Positions 52,535 to 60,898 of a stretch of DNA of 64,000 nt are shown here, piece after piece. The stretch covers positions 372,001 to 436,000 of the forward strand of contig CBDAQA010000022.1 of NCBI GenBank assembly GCA_965198865.1, read 5' to 3'. Positions within the stretch are counted from its first letter, which is position 1. Each line of letters starts with the position of its first letter. The stretch comes from CBDAQA01 sp965198865 (GTDB taxonomy: Bacteria; Planctomycetota; Phycisphaerae; Tepidisphaerales; Tepidisphaeraceae). A program made the position numbers and the translations under genes. The notes under the pieces are model-generated. The model searched no databases. It was not told the origin of the DNA and saw nothing but the letters and a program-made list of their open reading frames with translations.

Positions 52535-53191
52535 CTAGTGGGAGCACCAGCGGATCCCTCCGAATCGGATGACGATCGCGCAGCCACCGGTACATCGGAT
52601 ATGGGTCGGTCACGAACCGCGGGTGGCCCATGCTTCGGCCGACAATCACCTTCCACCCGACGGCCGGTGCCCGGATGGCCCGCCTCACCACGGTCGGCAA
52701 CCGGCCGAACCACCGAACCACGCCCGGCACGTGCCCCGTCGTCCTCCGCCGCGGCATGCCCTCGGCGTGCCACTGCGCCAGCGCCGCCTCGGTCTTCTCC
52801 CGCGTGAGGCCCATCTTGCCCAGCAACGCCGCCGCACCGTTGTGGTTCGACGCCGCCAACGCCAGCACCACGTGCTCGGTCCCCACGTGGGCATGTTGAT
52901 GCCGCTCCGCCTCGCCGGCCGCCACATCGAGCACGTGCAGCGCCGCGGCCGACAGCCGCGTCGCCTTCTGATGGTGGTTCGCCCCTTCGGTGCCGCCTCA
53001 TCCAGCCGAGCAAGCACGGTCGCCGCCGCAGGCCTACCCGTTCCAGCAGCAACATCGCCGCGGACTCGGCGTCTTAGCATGCGGCCAACAGCAGGTGCTC
53101 GGCCGCCACCTCGTTGCACCCGCGCGCCGCCGCGACGTCGACCGCCGTTGCGATCGCCCGACGCATCCGCGGGGGAGAACCGTTTCCACAT
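52535..53191 (-). pseudogene. Broken gene for a Clp N-terminal-domain protein
   Basis: Several frames must be joined. MWKRFSPADAS starts at 53191 and continues after a shift as RRAIATAVDVAAARGCNEV and AAEHLLLAAC, then a stop. Next follow DAESAAMLLLERVGL, AATVLARLDEAAPKG and finally LDVAAGEAERHQHAHVGTEHVVLALAA with NHNGAAALLGKMGLTREK. These are the two repeats of a Clp N domain (ClpA/ClpC type adaptor-binding region), with the phrases EHLLLAL and GAAA.LL. At least two frameshifts and one stop show that the gene no longer works. No AAA+ ATPase part was ever present in the stretch. The last part runs into the 3' end of the convergent zinc-ribbon gene. Confidence 0.6.
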
Positions 53192-53206
53192 GGCATCTCC
53201 TCGTGG

Positions 53207-53225
53207 CACGGGCTTCCAGCCCGTG
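53207..53225. repeat. CACGGGCT-TCC-AGCCCGTG hairpin
   Basis: A perfect 8-bp dyad with a 3-base loop in the gap upstream of the broken Clp-N gene. Short palindromes of this type occur widely between genes in planctomycetes; here a single copy was seen. Confidence 0.5.
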
Positions 53226-53374
53226 GCCGTGTGCGCACGGCGGTCGGCGGTACTCCCTCGACACAGCAAGCGCGTAGCGATCTTCCGTTCCAACGCGGCG
53301 GAGGCCAAAATGCGCCATCATGCCATCGACCATGCGCCGTCGATGTGCCCAGGGGCGGTGTGGCCGTGCCGTTC

Positions 53375-53380
53375 TAGGTT
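53375..53380 (+). promoter_or_regulatory. -10-like box (TAGGTT) six bases before an ATG
   Basis: TAGGTT-N6-ATG (53387), without a ribosome site. Same geometry as at 38455, 58844 and 26284. Confidence 0.35.
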
Positions 53381-53386
53381 TGCACT

Positions 53387-53566
53387 ATGGACAAGCGTTT
53401 CAAGTGGGTGCTAGCCATCGCCGGCCTGCCGCTAATCGGCGTGACGCCGTTCCTATGGTCGTGGTCGCCGGGGCTGCTGTGGGTGGCGTGTCCCCTGATC
53501 CTCGCCTGGGCCTTCTGGCTGGTGATCGAGTACCTGACCTGGGCCCGCACGCTAGGCAAGCATTAG
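53387..53566 (+). CDS. Small two-helix membrane protein (59 aa)
   Basis: ATG 53387 to TAG 53566 encodes MDKRFKWVLAIAGLPLIG, continues with PFLWSWSPGLLWVACPLI and LAWAFWLVIEYLTW, and ends ARTLGKH. Two hydrophobic segments (about 7-24 and 30-50), positive-inside ends and many tryptophans give it a membrane protein look. It is short and easy to miss. A TAGGTT box ends 6 bases before the ATG, suggesting a leaderless transcript. prfA follows 99 bases later on the same strand. Confidence 0.65.
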   Translation: MDKRFKWVLAIAGLPLIGVTPFLWSWSPGLLWVACPLILAWAFWLVIEYLTWARTLGKH

Positions 53567-53665
53567 GCCGCCCGGCCGTGTAGAATGATCACGTGACCGC
53601 CCCCCGTTAGCTGCCCGCCGCCCACCTCCGTTGTCTTCGCCTCCCCTTCCGTTTGAGAGCCCTCC

Positions 53666-54760
53666 ATGTCTGCCGATCCGTTGCTGCGCAAGTTGGACGA
53701 GACCGTCGCCCGCTACGACGAGCTGCAGGGCTCGCTGAACGACCTGGCCACGCTGGGCAACCCGCAGCGGCTGGTGGCCGCGAGCAAGGAGGCGGGGCAG
53801 CTCGAAGGGGTTGTCCATCAGTACCGCGATTATCGCGATGCCAGCCAGAACGTCGCCCAGCTGCGCGAGATGGCCGGCAACCGGGCCGATGCCGACGTGG
53901 CCGAGCTGGCGGCGGCGGAGCTCCCGGAGGCCGAGGCGGCGGCGGCGGCGATTTGGGAGTCGCTGAAGGACGCGTTCCTCGCCGCCGAGGACAACGCGGT
54001 GAACTCGTTCTTCCTGGAACTGCGGGCCGGCACTGGCGGCGACGAGGCGGCCCTGTTCGTCCGCGATCTGTACGAGATGTACCGCCGCTACTGCGAGACG
54101 CAGGGCTGGCGGTTCGACGTCAGCGACTTCAGCCCCAGCGACCGCGGCGGGTTCAAGGAGGTCATCATCAACATCAAGGGTCACGGCGCTTACCGCCACC
54201 TCCGCTTCGAGGGGGGCGGCCACCGCGTGCAGCGCGTGCCCGAGACCGAGACCCAGGGGCGCATCCACACCAGCGCCGCCACCGTGGCGGTCCTGCCGGA
54301 GATGCCCGACGTGAAGATCGAGATCAACCTCAAGGACGTCGAGGAGAACGGCTGCCGCGGCGGCGGCCCTGGCGGGCAGAACGTCAACAAGGTCGAGACC
54401 GGCTGGCTGCTCCACCACAAGCCCACCGGCCTGCGGTTCAAGATGACCGAGCACAAAAGCCAGGCCCAAAACAAGGAGCGCGCCTGGGCCCTGCTCCGGG
54501 CGACCATGTACGAGGCAGAGCGTGCCAAACAGCACGCCGCCGTGACCAGCGCCCGAAAGTCCATGATGGGCTCCGGCGACCGCAGCCAGCGGATCCGCAC
54601 CTACAACTTCCCCCAGAACCGCTGCACCGACCACCGCCTCGGCGGCGAAGGCGGCGGGGAGAAGAACTTCAACCTGGACCAGATTACGCAGGGGAACATG
54701 GAGCCGCTGATCGCGGCGCTACTGGAGCTGGACAAACAGCAACGGTTGGAAAGTTTGTGA
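53666..54760 (+). CDS. prfA: Peptide chain release factor 1
   Basis: RF1 reads UAA and UAG stop codons and releases the nascent chain. The protein has 364 residues, the usual size. The class-specific stop-codon tripeptide PxT is P192-E-T194 (RVPETETQG), and IHTSAATVAVLPE follows, as in RF1. The catalytic GGQ is at 236-238, but its surroundings (CRGGGPGGQNVNK) differ from the common ASGAGGQHVN of RF1 and look closer to other GGQ proteins. The C-terminal RIRTYNFPQNRCTDHR signature is intact. The start is ATG 53666. A hemK/prmC methyltransferase gene does not follow; repeats do. Confidence 0.93.
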   Translation: MSADPLLRKLDETVARYDELQGSLNDLATLGNPQRLVAASKEAGQLEGVVHQYRDYRDASQNVAQLREMAGNRADADVAELAAAELPEAEAAAAAIWESLKDAFLAAEDNAVNSFFLELRAGTGGDEAALFVRDLYEMYRRYCETQGWRFDVSDFSPSDRGGFKEVIINIKGHGAYRHLRFEGGGHRVQRVPETETQGRIHTSAATVAVLPEMPDVKIEINLKDVEENGCRGGGPGGQNVNKVETGWLLHHKPTGLRFKMTEHKSQAQNKERAWALLRATMYEAERAKQHAAVTSARKSMMGSGDRSQRIRTYNFPQNRCTDHRLGGEGGGEKNFNLDQITQGNMEPLIAALLELDKQQRLESL

Positions 54761-54783
54761 TAAGGCGTGCGGGAGTTGGCCCC

Positions 54784-54812
54784 GTTTAGCGACGGCCCGG
54801 AGGGCCGGGTAT
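54784..54812 (+). repeat. TAGCGACGGCCC hairpin repeat, plus-strand copy
   Basis: TTTAGCGACGGCCCGGAGGG and CCGGGTATC. It matches 44339-44371 (minus) and, more loosely, 28278-28310. It lies 24 bases past the prfA stop. Confidence 0.65.
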
Positions 54813-54826
54813 CAGTGAGTGAGGGT

Positions 54827-55015
54827 GTGGTTCCAGAGGATTGCGCGTGAGGGCGATCCCCTTGCGTTAGCCCCCGGCTCTGCCGGGGTTTGGTACAATC
54901 AAAATGGAAACTGACGTCCGCGCCGTCCCGCCTCGTGGATTGTCAGACAACCCGGGGAGGGCCCGGGGCTAACGGAAGTCACCACAGTCCTTGAAGCGCA
55001 ATCCTGTTCCACCAC
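54827..55015. repeat. 190-bp palindromic element, copy A
   Basis: An element with long imperfect terminal inverted repeats: GAGGATTGCGCG near the left end faces GCGCAATCCTG near the right end, and GTTAGCCCCCGG faces CCGGGGCTAACGG inside. A second copy of the same length, clearly related but diverged, is at 57460-57648. The two bracket the gene 55217-57451. There is no coding capacity. Confidence 0.75.
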
Positions 55016-55216
55016 GCCGCGATTGGGGGAAAGGCGTGATGGACCACGCTGTGCGCTCCTACGCTCGGCAGCGCGGCCGAGGAATCGCCCCGTCCGTTCG
55101 TCAAGCTCGGATGGCCGACGCTCGCAGGGAGCGGAGCCGTCTGGCATGATCGCTGCGCGACGCCAACGGTGTCTGCCGCCTGGTCGACGTCGCGTGTTCA
55201 CAACGGCGGAGGGGCA

Positions 55217-57451
55217 GTGAGACAGGGGCTGACGGGGATTATGGCGGTCGCGCTGATCGCCGCGGCGGTGGTGGTCGGGATCCGCAAACGGTCGTTGGAT
55301 GCTCGACAGCAGAACCGCCGTGCCGCCACCGATGTGGGCGTGTCGCCGGTTCGTCGGCGGCCGGTGCCGCCTCTGGTGGTGCTCCACCCGCCGGTGGTAC
55401 CCGCGTTGCCGCCGTTGCCCCGCGTACACCTGACTGCCGACTCGGTCGGGCGGATGTTCCCCGCGTTCCACCACGCGCCGGTGGAGTCGGCGGGCTTCAA
55501 CCCGCTGGCGCTGCCGTTCCGCTACGCGGATCCGGATGGCGTGGGCGACCCGGCCGAGGCGAACGCGCTGGCGTTCCTGCTGTCCGATGCGCTCGACTGG
55601 GGCCCGGGGAACTACAGCTCGCGCCACGCCTATTTCGTCTTCGACCGCGCTCGCCCGCTGATGGCCAAGCTGGTCCACGGGTACCAGAGCGAGATCATCG
55701 CCTCGGCGATCGACGACTGGTCGGCCACGCACGCCGTGGGGGGCCAGCTCACCCGAACCAAGGCGGGCTGCACGGGCACGCTGGAGATATTCGACCGTGC
55801 GGGCGGTCTGGAGTTCCAGCGGCAATACGTCGAGCCTCGCCCCTACTTCACGCTGCTGGGCGACATGGCCGTCGCTGCCCTGGCCCACTTCGGTCCGGCT
55901 CCGTCGGTTGAGCTGGCCGCGCTCCTGCACGAGCCCCGCTGCCGACATCCCGAGTCGATCGTCCGCCTCGGACTCGCGGCGTTCCAGCCGTCCCGCGCCG
56001 AGTCGACGTTCGGCCTTTACGCCCAGATCCTCCAGGACGACCCCGCCTTCGCAGAGGTGCGGTACTGGTGGGCCAACCAGCGCGCGTGGGAGATCGACGA
56101 TGACCCCGACCGCGCCCGCGAGGTGGGCCGGTCCCTGCACGACCGGCTGACGCCTTCGGCGCTGGCGACGTTCGACCCCGGCCACTGCCGCGACGCGGCG
56201 CTCGCCGCGGAGTACCCGGCGTGGCTCGACCACGCCGAGCGGTTGGCAGGTCCGGATGCGCCCCTCGTGTTGCAGGGCCGCCTAAACGCCGACCTCCAGG
56301 CCCAGCGGTTCGACCCCGACCTGTGCCGGCGGGCGCTGGCGACGGCGTCCCGGTTGCCGAACGGTCGGAACCTGACCGATGCCCTGGCGCACGTCCTCTC
56401 GAACAACCCGGCCGGACCGAACGACGCCGACCTCTCGGCCAGCCTCTTCGCCGACGGCATCAGCTGCCGCTTTTTGGACGCGGTTGGCGATTGGCACTGG
56501 CAGTGGACGGGCATCGGGTTCGCCATGGAACAGCTCGGCCGGCCGAACATCGCTGCCGCCGCGTTCGAGGCCGCGGGTCCGGCGGACGACGGTTCGGGCA
56601 TGGCGCTGCGCGAGTCGATCCTGTGCAATGCCGGCCGGTTCGCCGACGCGGTGAAGCTCTTCATGGCGTCGGGGGTGATGCCGCACGACCAGGTGGGCGT
56701 CGAGGCCGCGCGGTGGGCCGCCGTCGCCGCCGCCACCACGCGCGACGGTGCCGCCCTGGCGCGCATAAGGCACGAGTTCGGCGACCTGTTCGGCCAGGAC
56801 GGGTTCGACGCCGTGCTCGACGCATACCTCAGCGTCACCCGGGGCGTCGCGGTCAACCCTGCGCTGCTGCTACCGCGCCGCGGCCTCCAGGTGACGCCAC
56901 CGCTGTTGGTCCTGGCCACGCAGGTCGATCGTTCGGTCGAGCATGGCCAGTTCCAGGGTCCGTGCTGGAGCCTGGTGAACCTTCAGCCTGGCGGCCGGCT
57001 CAACTGGGTCCTGTACGACCAGTACGAGCGGCAAGCCCCGACGAACCAATATGGACCCGACTTCTACGACGCGCTGGCGTGGCTCTACCCGGACGACCCG
57101 TGGGTGAGGTCGGCCGTCACCGACTACCGTGCCCGCGCGGGCAAGCTCAAGAGGCTGGCCATCGACCTGCAGGTCTGGGTCATCTCCTCCGAGCTGGCCG
57201 ACTACGCGCCGGACGAGTGGCCGATCGCCGTCCCCACGCGGCAGCCGGAGGCCCAGCGCCACGTGCTGAAGGATGCCGGTCCATGGGTGACTGCCGCTTG
57301 TGTCCACCGATTGCTGGACCGCGGGCGACCCGAGGACGCCCACACGATGGCGCTCCGTTTCCGACACCTGGCGGTCGACCTGCAAAACAACAGCATTGGC
57401 GCGTTCGCCTCGCGCCTCGTGCGCCTGACGGCGGTGCCCTCCGCGAAGTGA
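55217..57451 (+). CDS. Membrane-anchored protein of unknown function, helical-repeat-like (744 aa)
   Basis: The start is GTG 55217, set by GGAGG at 4-5 bases; the longer frame from 55169 lies in repeat sequence. The N-terminal anchor is LTGIMAVALIAAAVVVGIRK (about 5-24), then a proline-rich linker to about 75. From 80 on the protein is globular. It begins with a mixed region (NALAFLLSDALDWGPGNYSSRHAYFVF, WSATHAVGGQLTRTKAGCTG) followed by long alpha-helical stretches with TPR-like character (GLYAQILQDDPAFAEVRYWWANQRAWEID, ADAVKLFMASGVM). No enzyme motif is seen. The gene is flanked on both sides by copies of a 190-bp palindromic element, which may have moved or duplicated it. Confidence 0.65.
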   Translation: MRQGLTGIMAVALIAAAVVVGIRKRSLDARQQNRRAATDVGVSPVRRRPVPPLVVLHPPVVPALPPLPRVHLTADSVGRMFPAFHHAPVESAGFNPLALPFRYADPDGVGDPAEANALAFLLSDALDWGPGNYSSRHAYFVFDRARPLMAKLVHGYQSEIIASAIDDWSATHAVGGQLTRTKAGCTGTLEIFDRAGGLEFQRQYVEPRPYFTLLGDMAVAALAHFGPAPSVELAALLHEPRCRHPESIVRLGLAAFQPSRAESTFGLYAQILQDDPAFAEVRYWWANQRAWEIDDDPDRAREVGRSLHDRLTPSALATFDPGHCRDAALAAEYPAWLDHAERLAGPDAPLVLQGRLNADLQAQRFDPDLCRRALATASRLPNGRNLTDALAHVLSNNPAGPNDADLSASLFADGISCRFLDAVGDWHWQWTGIGFAMEQLGRPNIAAAAFEAAGPADDGSGMALRESILCNAGRFADAVKLFMASGVMPHDQVGVEAARWAAVAAATTRDGAALARIRHEFGDLFGQDGFDAVLDAYLSVTRGVAVNPALLLPRRGLQVTPPLLVLATQVDRSVEHGQFQGPCWSLVNLQPGGRLNWVLYDQYERQAPTNQYGPDFYDALAWLYPDDPWVRSAVTDYRARAGKLKRLAIDLQVWVISSELADYAPDEWPIAVPTRQPEAQRHVLKDAGPWVTAACVHRLLDRGRPEDAHTMALRFRHLAVDLQNNSIGAFASRLVRLTAVPSAK

Positions 57452-57459
57452 CGTGGGGC

Positions 57460-57648
57460 GTGATTCACAGGATTACGCGTGAAGGCGATCGTTCCTTCCG
57501 TCAGCCCCCGGCCCTGCTGGGGTTGAATACAGTCTCAATGTGAACAGATGTCTGCGGCGTCCCGCCTCGTCAATGTTCGGACAACTGGGGCAGAGCTCGA
57601 GGCTGACGGAAGAAGATCACGCCCTTCGAGCGACATCCCGTTCACCAC
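57460..57648. repeat. 190-bp palindromic element, copy B
   Basis: It starts 8 bases after the stop of the large unknown gene. Shared landmarks with copy A are GGATTRCGCGTGARGGCGAT at the left, AGCCCCCGGC, CGTCCCGCCTCGT in the middle and GACGGAAG and TTCACCAC at the right. The remaining gap to 57836 shows no gene. Confidence 0.72.
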
Positions 57649-57836
57649 GTCTGTTCGCTGCGGGGACGTGGCGAACCACGTGCCAGCCGGGCGGCGGGAG
57701 CCCGCGGAGCGTCGGCGGGTGGAACGGCGGTGGAGACGCTAAGGTCCGTGGGCCACCGCCACGCGGCTGCAACATGCGCTGCAAGGCACGGCCGCTGTCG
57801 TCGTGAATTGCGCCAAGTCCACTCAACCTCGCCGTC

Positions 57837-58559
57837 CTATCGGAAGGTGATCTCGCCAAAGTCGAGCGTGACGAGCAACGGCTCGGGCACCTTTCGCCCG
57901 GCCGCGTCGTACGCGTAGATCCGGCGGCGGGTCGGCATCACGATGCCTTGGAAGTCACGGTACTCCGTCGTGTAGTTCGCGCCCGTGTTTCCGCCGAGGA
58001 TGTCGACCGTGTAGTCGTGCCGGCGCATCAGGCCGTCGGGGCCGAAGTGGGTGACCTGCGTCCGCGTGTGGCTGACGATGTGCTCGGGGAAGGTCACCTT
58101 CAGCCGTCGCCACTCCTCCCCATCCTCGTGCCACGGCTCGATCTCCTCCGGCTGGAAACCGGGATAGGTGTACAGGAACGGCAACGTGAGATACGTCCAC
58201 AGCGCTTCGCTGGCGAAGAACGCCGCCTGCCAGGGTGCCCAGGGGTCGTCGAACGTTTGGAGCGCGAACGGCGCCTCCGGATCGACGTGCGCCTCGACGA
58301 CGTCGCCTGCGGTGCTCTCGATCTGAAGGCGGCCGGGCACGAACACGCTGCGGCCGCCCGCGCTCCCAAAGGGCGTGATCGTCAGGTGCTCGTCGTGGGT
58401 CCGGATCTCGAAGGTCTTATCCACCAGCAGGCCGGGCTGTTTCTTGAACGCCCAGATCGCCCCGGCGATGGACACCTCGGCGCGCAGCCTGGTGAACTCG
58501 TTCCAACGTCGGAGGCCGCCATGGGCCTCGACGGCGGTCGATAGAAGGTCGTTCACCAT
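57837..58559 (-). CDS. Conserved hypothetical protein (240 aa)
   Basis: The start is ATG 58559 (MVNDLLSTAVEAHGGLRRWNEF). The pattern RAEVSIAGAIWAFKKQPGLL, then FVPGRLQIE, APFALQTFDDPW, EALWTYLTLPFLYTYPGFQPEEIEPW, EEWRRLKVTFP and MRRHDYTVDILGG is a widespread family of unknown function that I recognise from many soil bacteria. It is likely a beta-barrel lipid- or ligand-binding fold (LolA-like geometry, but no signal peptide). It ends with TRRRIYAYDAAGRKVPEPLL. A single-gene unit convergent with the large gene before it. Confidence 0.75.
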   Translation of the reverse strand: MVNDLLSTAVEAHGGLRRWNEFTRLRAEVSIAGAIWAFKKQPGLLVDKTFEIRTHDEHLTITPFGSAGGRSVFVPGRLQIESTAGDVVEAHVDPEAPFALQTFDDPWAPWQAAFFASEALWTYLTLPFLYTYPGFQPEEIEPWHEDGEEWRRLKVTFPEHIVSHTRTQVTHFGPDGLMRRHDYTVDILGGNTGANYTTEYRDFQGIVMPTRRRIYAYDAAGRKVPEPLLVTLDFGEITFR

Positions 58560-58708
58560 CGCTGACTCGAATACCGGACAACCGGCGGGAGATCGTCGAT
58601 CACCCAGTCGCACCTTTGCACATGGCAACATCGACGTCCGCACGGGGCGACAGGCGCGGCGTCGTGCCCCGTCCGTATTGAGCGGGCCGGGCGGTCAGCG
58701 TCGCGCGG

Positions 58709-58846
58709 GTGCCTGGACGGGAAGTGACCGAGGATCGCGGCCACACGATCGAGGACCTGGTCCGCGACCGCTCTGACGAGCTGATCGCCCGGGCCAACGC
58801 TTACCTGTCGGATCTTCACGCGCACAACATCAAGTTTGGGGTCTAG
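58709..58846 (+). CDS. Possible small protein (45 aa)
   Basis: GTG 58709 to TAG 58846. The C-terminal half (IEDLVRDRSDELIARANAYL, then SDLHAHNIKFGV) has natural helix-like composition, the N-terminal half less so. The stop TAG overlaps the TAGCAT box of the next gene. It may be the remnant of a larger gene in the 296-base gap 58560-58855. Confidence 0.3.
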   Translation: MPGREVTEDRGHTIEDLVRDRSDELIARANAYLSDLHAHNIKFGV

Positions 58847-58849
58847 CAT
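58844..58849 (+). promoter_or_regulatory. -10-like box (TAGCAT) six bases before an ATG
   Basis: TAGCAT-N6-ATG (58856), no ribosome site between. Same geometry as three other starts in the window. Confidence 0.35.
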
Positions 58850-58855
58850 CGGCTC

Positions 58856-59353
58856 ATGGACTGCAGCGAAACCCCCGTCACCGAGACAATCCTCGCCAAC
58901 GTGGCCGGGTGCGCGCGGGACGCGATGGCGGTCCTTGCGCGCTCAGGCGTACCGCTCGCATCCTCCGCGGAGCGCGTTGCCGCCGTGGACGATTTTGTTG
59001 AGCGCTGGCAGCGGGGCGACCGTCCACCGGCCGACGCGATGGATCCGCAGGACGTGCCGTACCTGATGGGCAGTCTTTGGGGCGAAGCGATCGTGGCGGC
59101 CCTGGGCTGGTCGTGGGTGCAGGTGGTGTTCAACCAGCGCACGGACACGGTGGCCACGGCGGTCGTGTCGCCCGACCGGTCGATGGCGATCTTCCCGATC
59201 CACTTCGTGCTGGAGTGCGTGCAAGAGGCGGCGGTCGACTGCACCATCGCCTTGTCGTTCGACATGTTGGTGGCGGGCCAGGCCGGCGACCTCACGCCAC
59301 ACGGGTACGCCAACGTGATGGATGTCGTCCATCGCATCGTGCCGCGGCGTTGA
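58856..59353 (+). CDS. Hypothetical protein (165 aa)
   Basis: The start is ATG 58856 with no Shine-Dalgarno but a TAGCAT box 6 bases upstream. The N-terminal half is helical (ETILANVAGCARDAMAVLARSGVPL, RVAAVDDFVERW). The second half has a strand-rich core (IVAALGWSWVQVVFNQRTDTVATAVVSPDRSMAIFPIHFVLEC) that resembles immunity- or DUF3806-like folds, in which a W-x2-V strand and 'P..S..IFP' recur. No signal peptide. Its role cannot be named. Confidence 0.65.
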   Translation: MDCSETPVTETILANVAGCARDAMAVLARSGVPLASSAERVAAVDDFVERWQRGDRPPADAMDPQDVPYLMGSLWGEAIVAALGWSWVQVVFNQRTDTVATAVVSPDRSMAIFPIHFVLECVQEAAVDCTIALSFDMLVAGQAGDLTPHGYANVMDVVHRIVPRR

Positions 59354-59568
59354 GCGCCGTCCGCTGGCGACGCCGAACAATTTTGCCCGAAACAGACGCG
59401 CCAAACCCAAATGTGGACGGCGTGCAAACTTACCTATCGCCCGCCCCAAAATAGAGTTGTATTCCGCGAGCGGTTCGCGCAAAACGTCTCTCCCCCCACG
59501 GTGGGCGGCCGCGGCCGGGTCGTTTGGACCGGCACGTGGATCGTCAGTCGTCGCCGTCTTCAACCGCC

Positions 59569-60849
59569 ATGCCCAACGGACTCGCCCACGTTTGCCGATC
59601 AGCCCTTTGGGGAGCGGCCGTCCTCGCCGCGTCGGTCGTCGCCCGGTCGGCATCGGGGGCCGACTCGAGCTACACGAACACCAACACGCCGGCCGAGATC
59701 CTGGCCGCGTACAAGATCGGCGCCCTGCAGGCGACGCACACCGGGGCCGGGCAGACGATCGCCATCTACACCGACAGCTACTACAGCACGCTGCAGTCGG
59801 ACGTCGACTACTTCAGCGACAAGTACATGGGCGGCACGTCGACGACCGTCTCGGTGTGGAACACGTCTGGCGCGAACCTGACCGGCCAGAACAGCGACTC
59901 GACCGCGGCCGCCAGCGCCAGCCCGGAGCTCGCGCTGGACGTGGAGTACGCCCACCTCATCGCGCCCGGCGCGACGATCAAGGTGGTCGTCGGCGGCACA
60001 TCGTACGTGTCGACCGCCAAGTACGCGGCCAACTCGCTGGGGGCGAGCGTCTTCTCGATCAGCTACGGCTCGCACACGACCAGCTCGAGCTACACCGTGT
60101 CGGACAAGGCGTCGATGGACAGCGGTTTCGCGTCGCTGTCCAAGACGACCATCCTGGCGGCGGCCGGCGACTCGGGGACGCTCGACTACCCCGCCTCGTC
60201 CAGCTACGCCGTCGCCGTGGGGGGGACCAACCTGACGACCTCCGACAGCGGGACCTACCGGAGCGAGACCGGGTGGGGCGCCACCAGCAACAGCTCCAGC
60301 GGCAGCGGTGGGGGCGGCGGGCCCGACGTCGACCGGGCCATGCCCGCGTACCAGGTGGGGGCGATCGGCACGACCCGGTTCGGCAACTACCGCGTCGGCC
60401 CCGACGTGTCGATCGCCGGGGGCAACCTGTCGAGCCTGCCGGTCTTCTGCGACGCCGCCGACGCCGACGACTACGGCTACCACTACGGCAGCAGCATCGC
60501 CACGCCGATGTGGGCCGGCCTGATCGCCGACGCAGACCAGGCCCGCGCCGCCAACGGCCTGGCAGCGCTGTCGACCCTCCAGACGCTCGACGCCCTCTAC
60601 GCCACCTACACCAACGGCCTGTACGGGTCGGTGTTCCACGACGTGGTCGGCGGGACCAACTCCAGCGGCGACTCGGCCACCACGGGCTACGACGCGCTCA
60701 CCGGTTTGGGCTCGCCGATCGCCGACGAACTGGTCGGTTACCTCGCCACCGTCCCCGCCCCCGAGCCGACCAGCCTGCTCGCGCTCGCCCCGGCCGCCGC
60801 CGGCCTGATCGGAACGCGGCGTCGTCGGCGTTGTGTCCCGGACGCCTGA
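59569..60849 (+). CDS. Exported sedolisin-family (S53) serine peptidase with PEP-CTERM tail, copy 1
   Basis: A protein of 426 residues. The signal peptide is about 1-31 (ALWGAAVLAASVVARSASGA). The sedolisin layout is complete: E120 and D124 (SPELALDVEYAH), D201 (AAAGDSG) and the nucleophile S309 in YGSSIATPMWAG. The C-terminus has the calcium-site phrase FHDVVGGTNSSGDSATTGYDALTGLGSP. The end PAPEPTSLLALAPAAAGLIGTRRRRR is a PEP-CTERM sorting signal (PEP, hydrophobic segment, arginines) read by an exosortase. The serine motif is GSSxATP instead of GTSxxAP, a mild deviation. ATG 59569 was chosen by the signal peptide. The next gene is a paralogue 49 bases later. Confidence 0.87.
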   Translation: MPNGLAHVCRSALWGAAVLAASVVARSASGADSSYTNTNTPAEILAAYKIGALQATHTGAGQTIAIYTDSYYSTLQSDVDYFSDKYMGGTSTTVSVWNTSGANLTGQNSDSTAAASASPELALDVEYAHLIAPGATIKVVVGGTSYVSTAKYAANSLGASVFSISYGSHTTSSSYTVSDKASMDSGFASLSKTTILAAAGDSGTLDYPASSSYAVAVGGTNLTTSDSGTYRSETGWGATSNSSSGSGGGGGPDVDRAMPAYQVGAIGTTRFGNYRVGPDVSIAGGNLSSLPVFCDAADADDYGYHYGSSIATPMWAGLIADADQARAANGLAALSTLQTLDALYATYTNGLYGSVFHDVVGGTNSSGDSATTGYDALTGLGSPIADELVGYLATVPAPEPTSLLALAPAAAGLIGTRRRRRCVPDA

Positions 60850-60898
60850 GCGATCCGCCCGTGACTCCCGCGCCCCCCGATGTGGAAAGGAAAGCGTG

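Noticed and set aside
55169..55216. An upstream in-frame start for the 744-residue protein
   Set aside because: The extra residues lack a ribosome site and follow repeat-derived sequence, whereas GTG 55217 has GGAGG and starts a proper membrane anchor.
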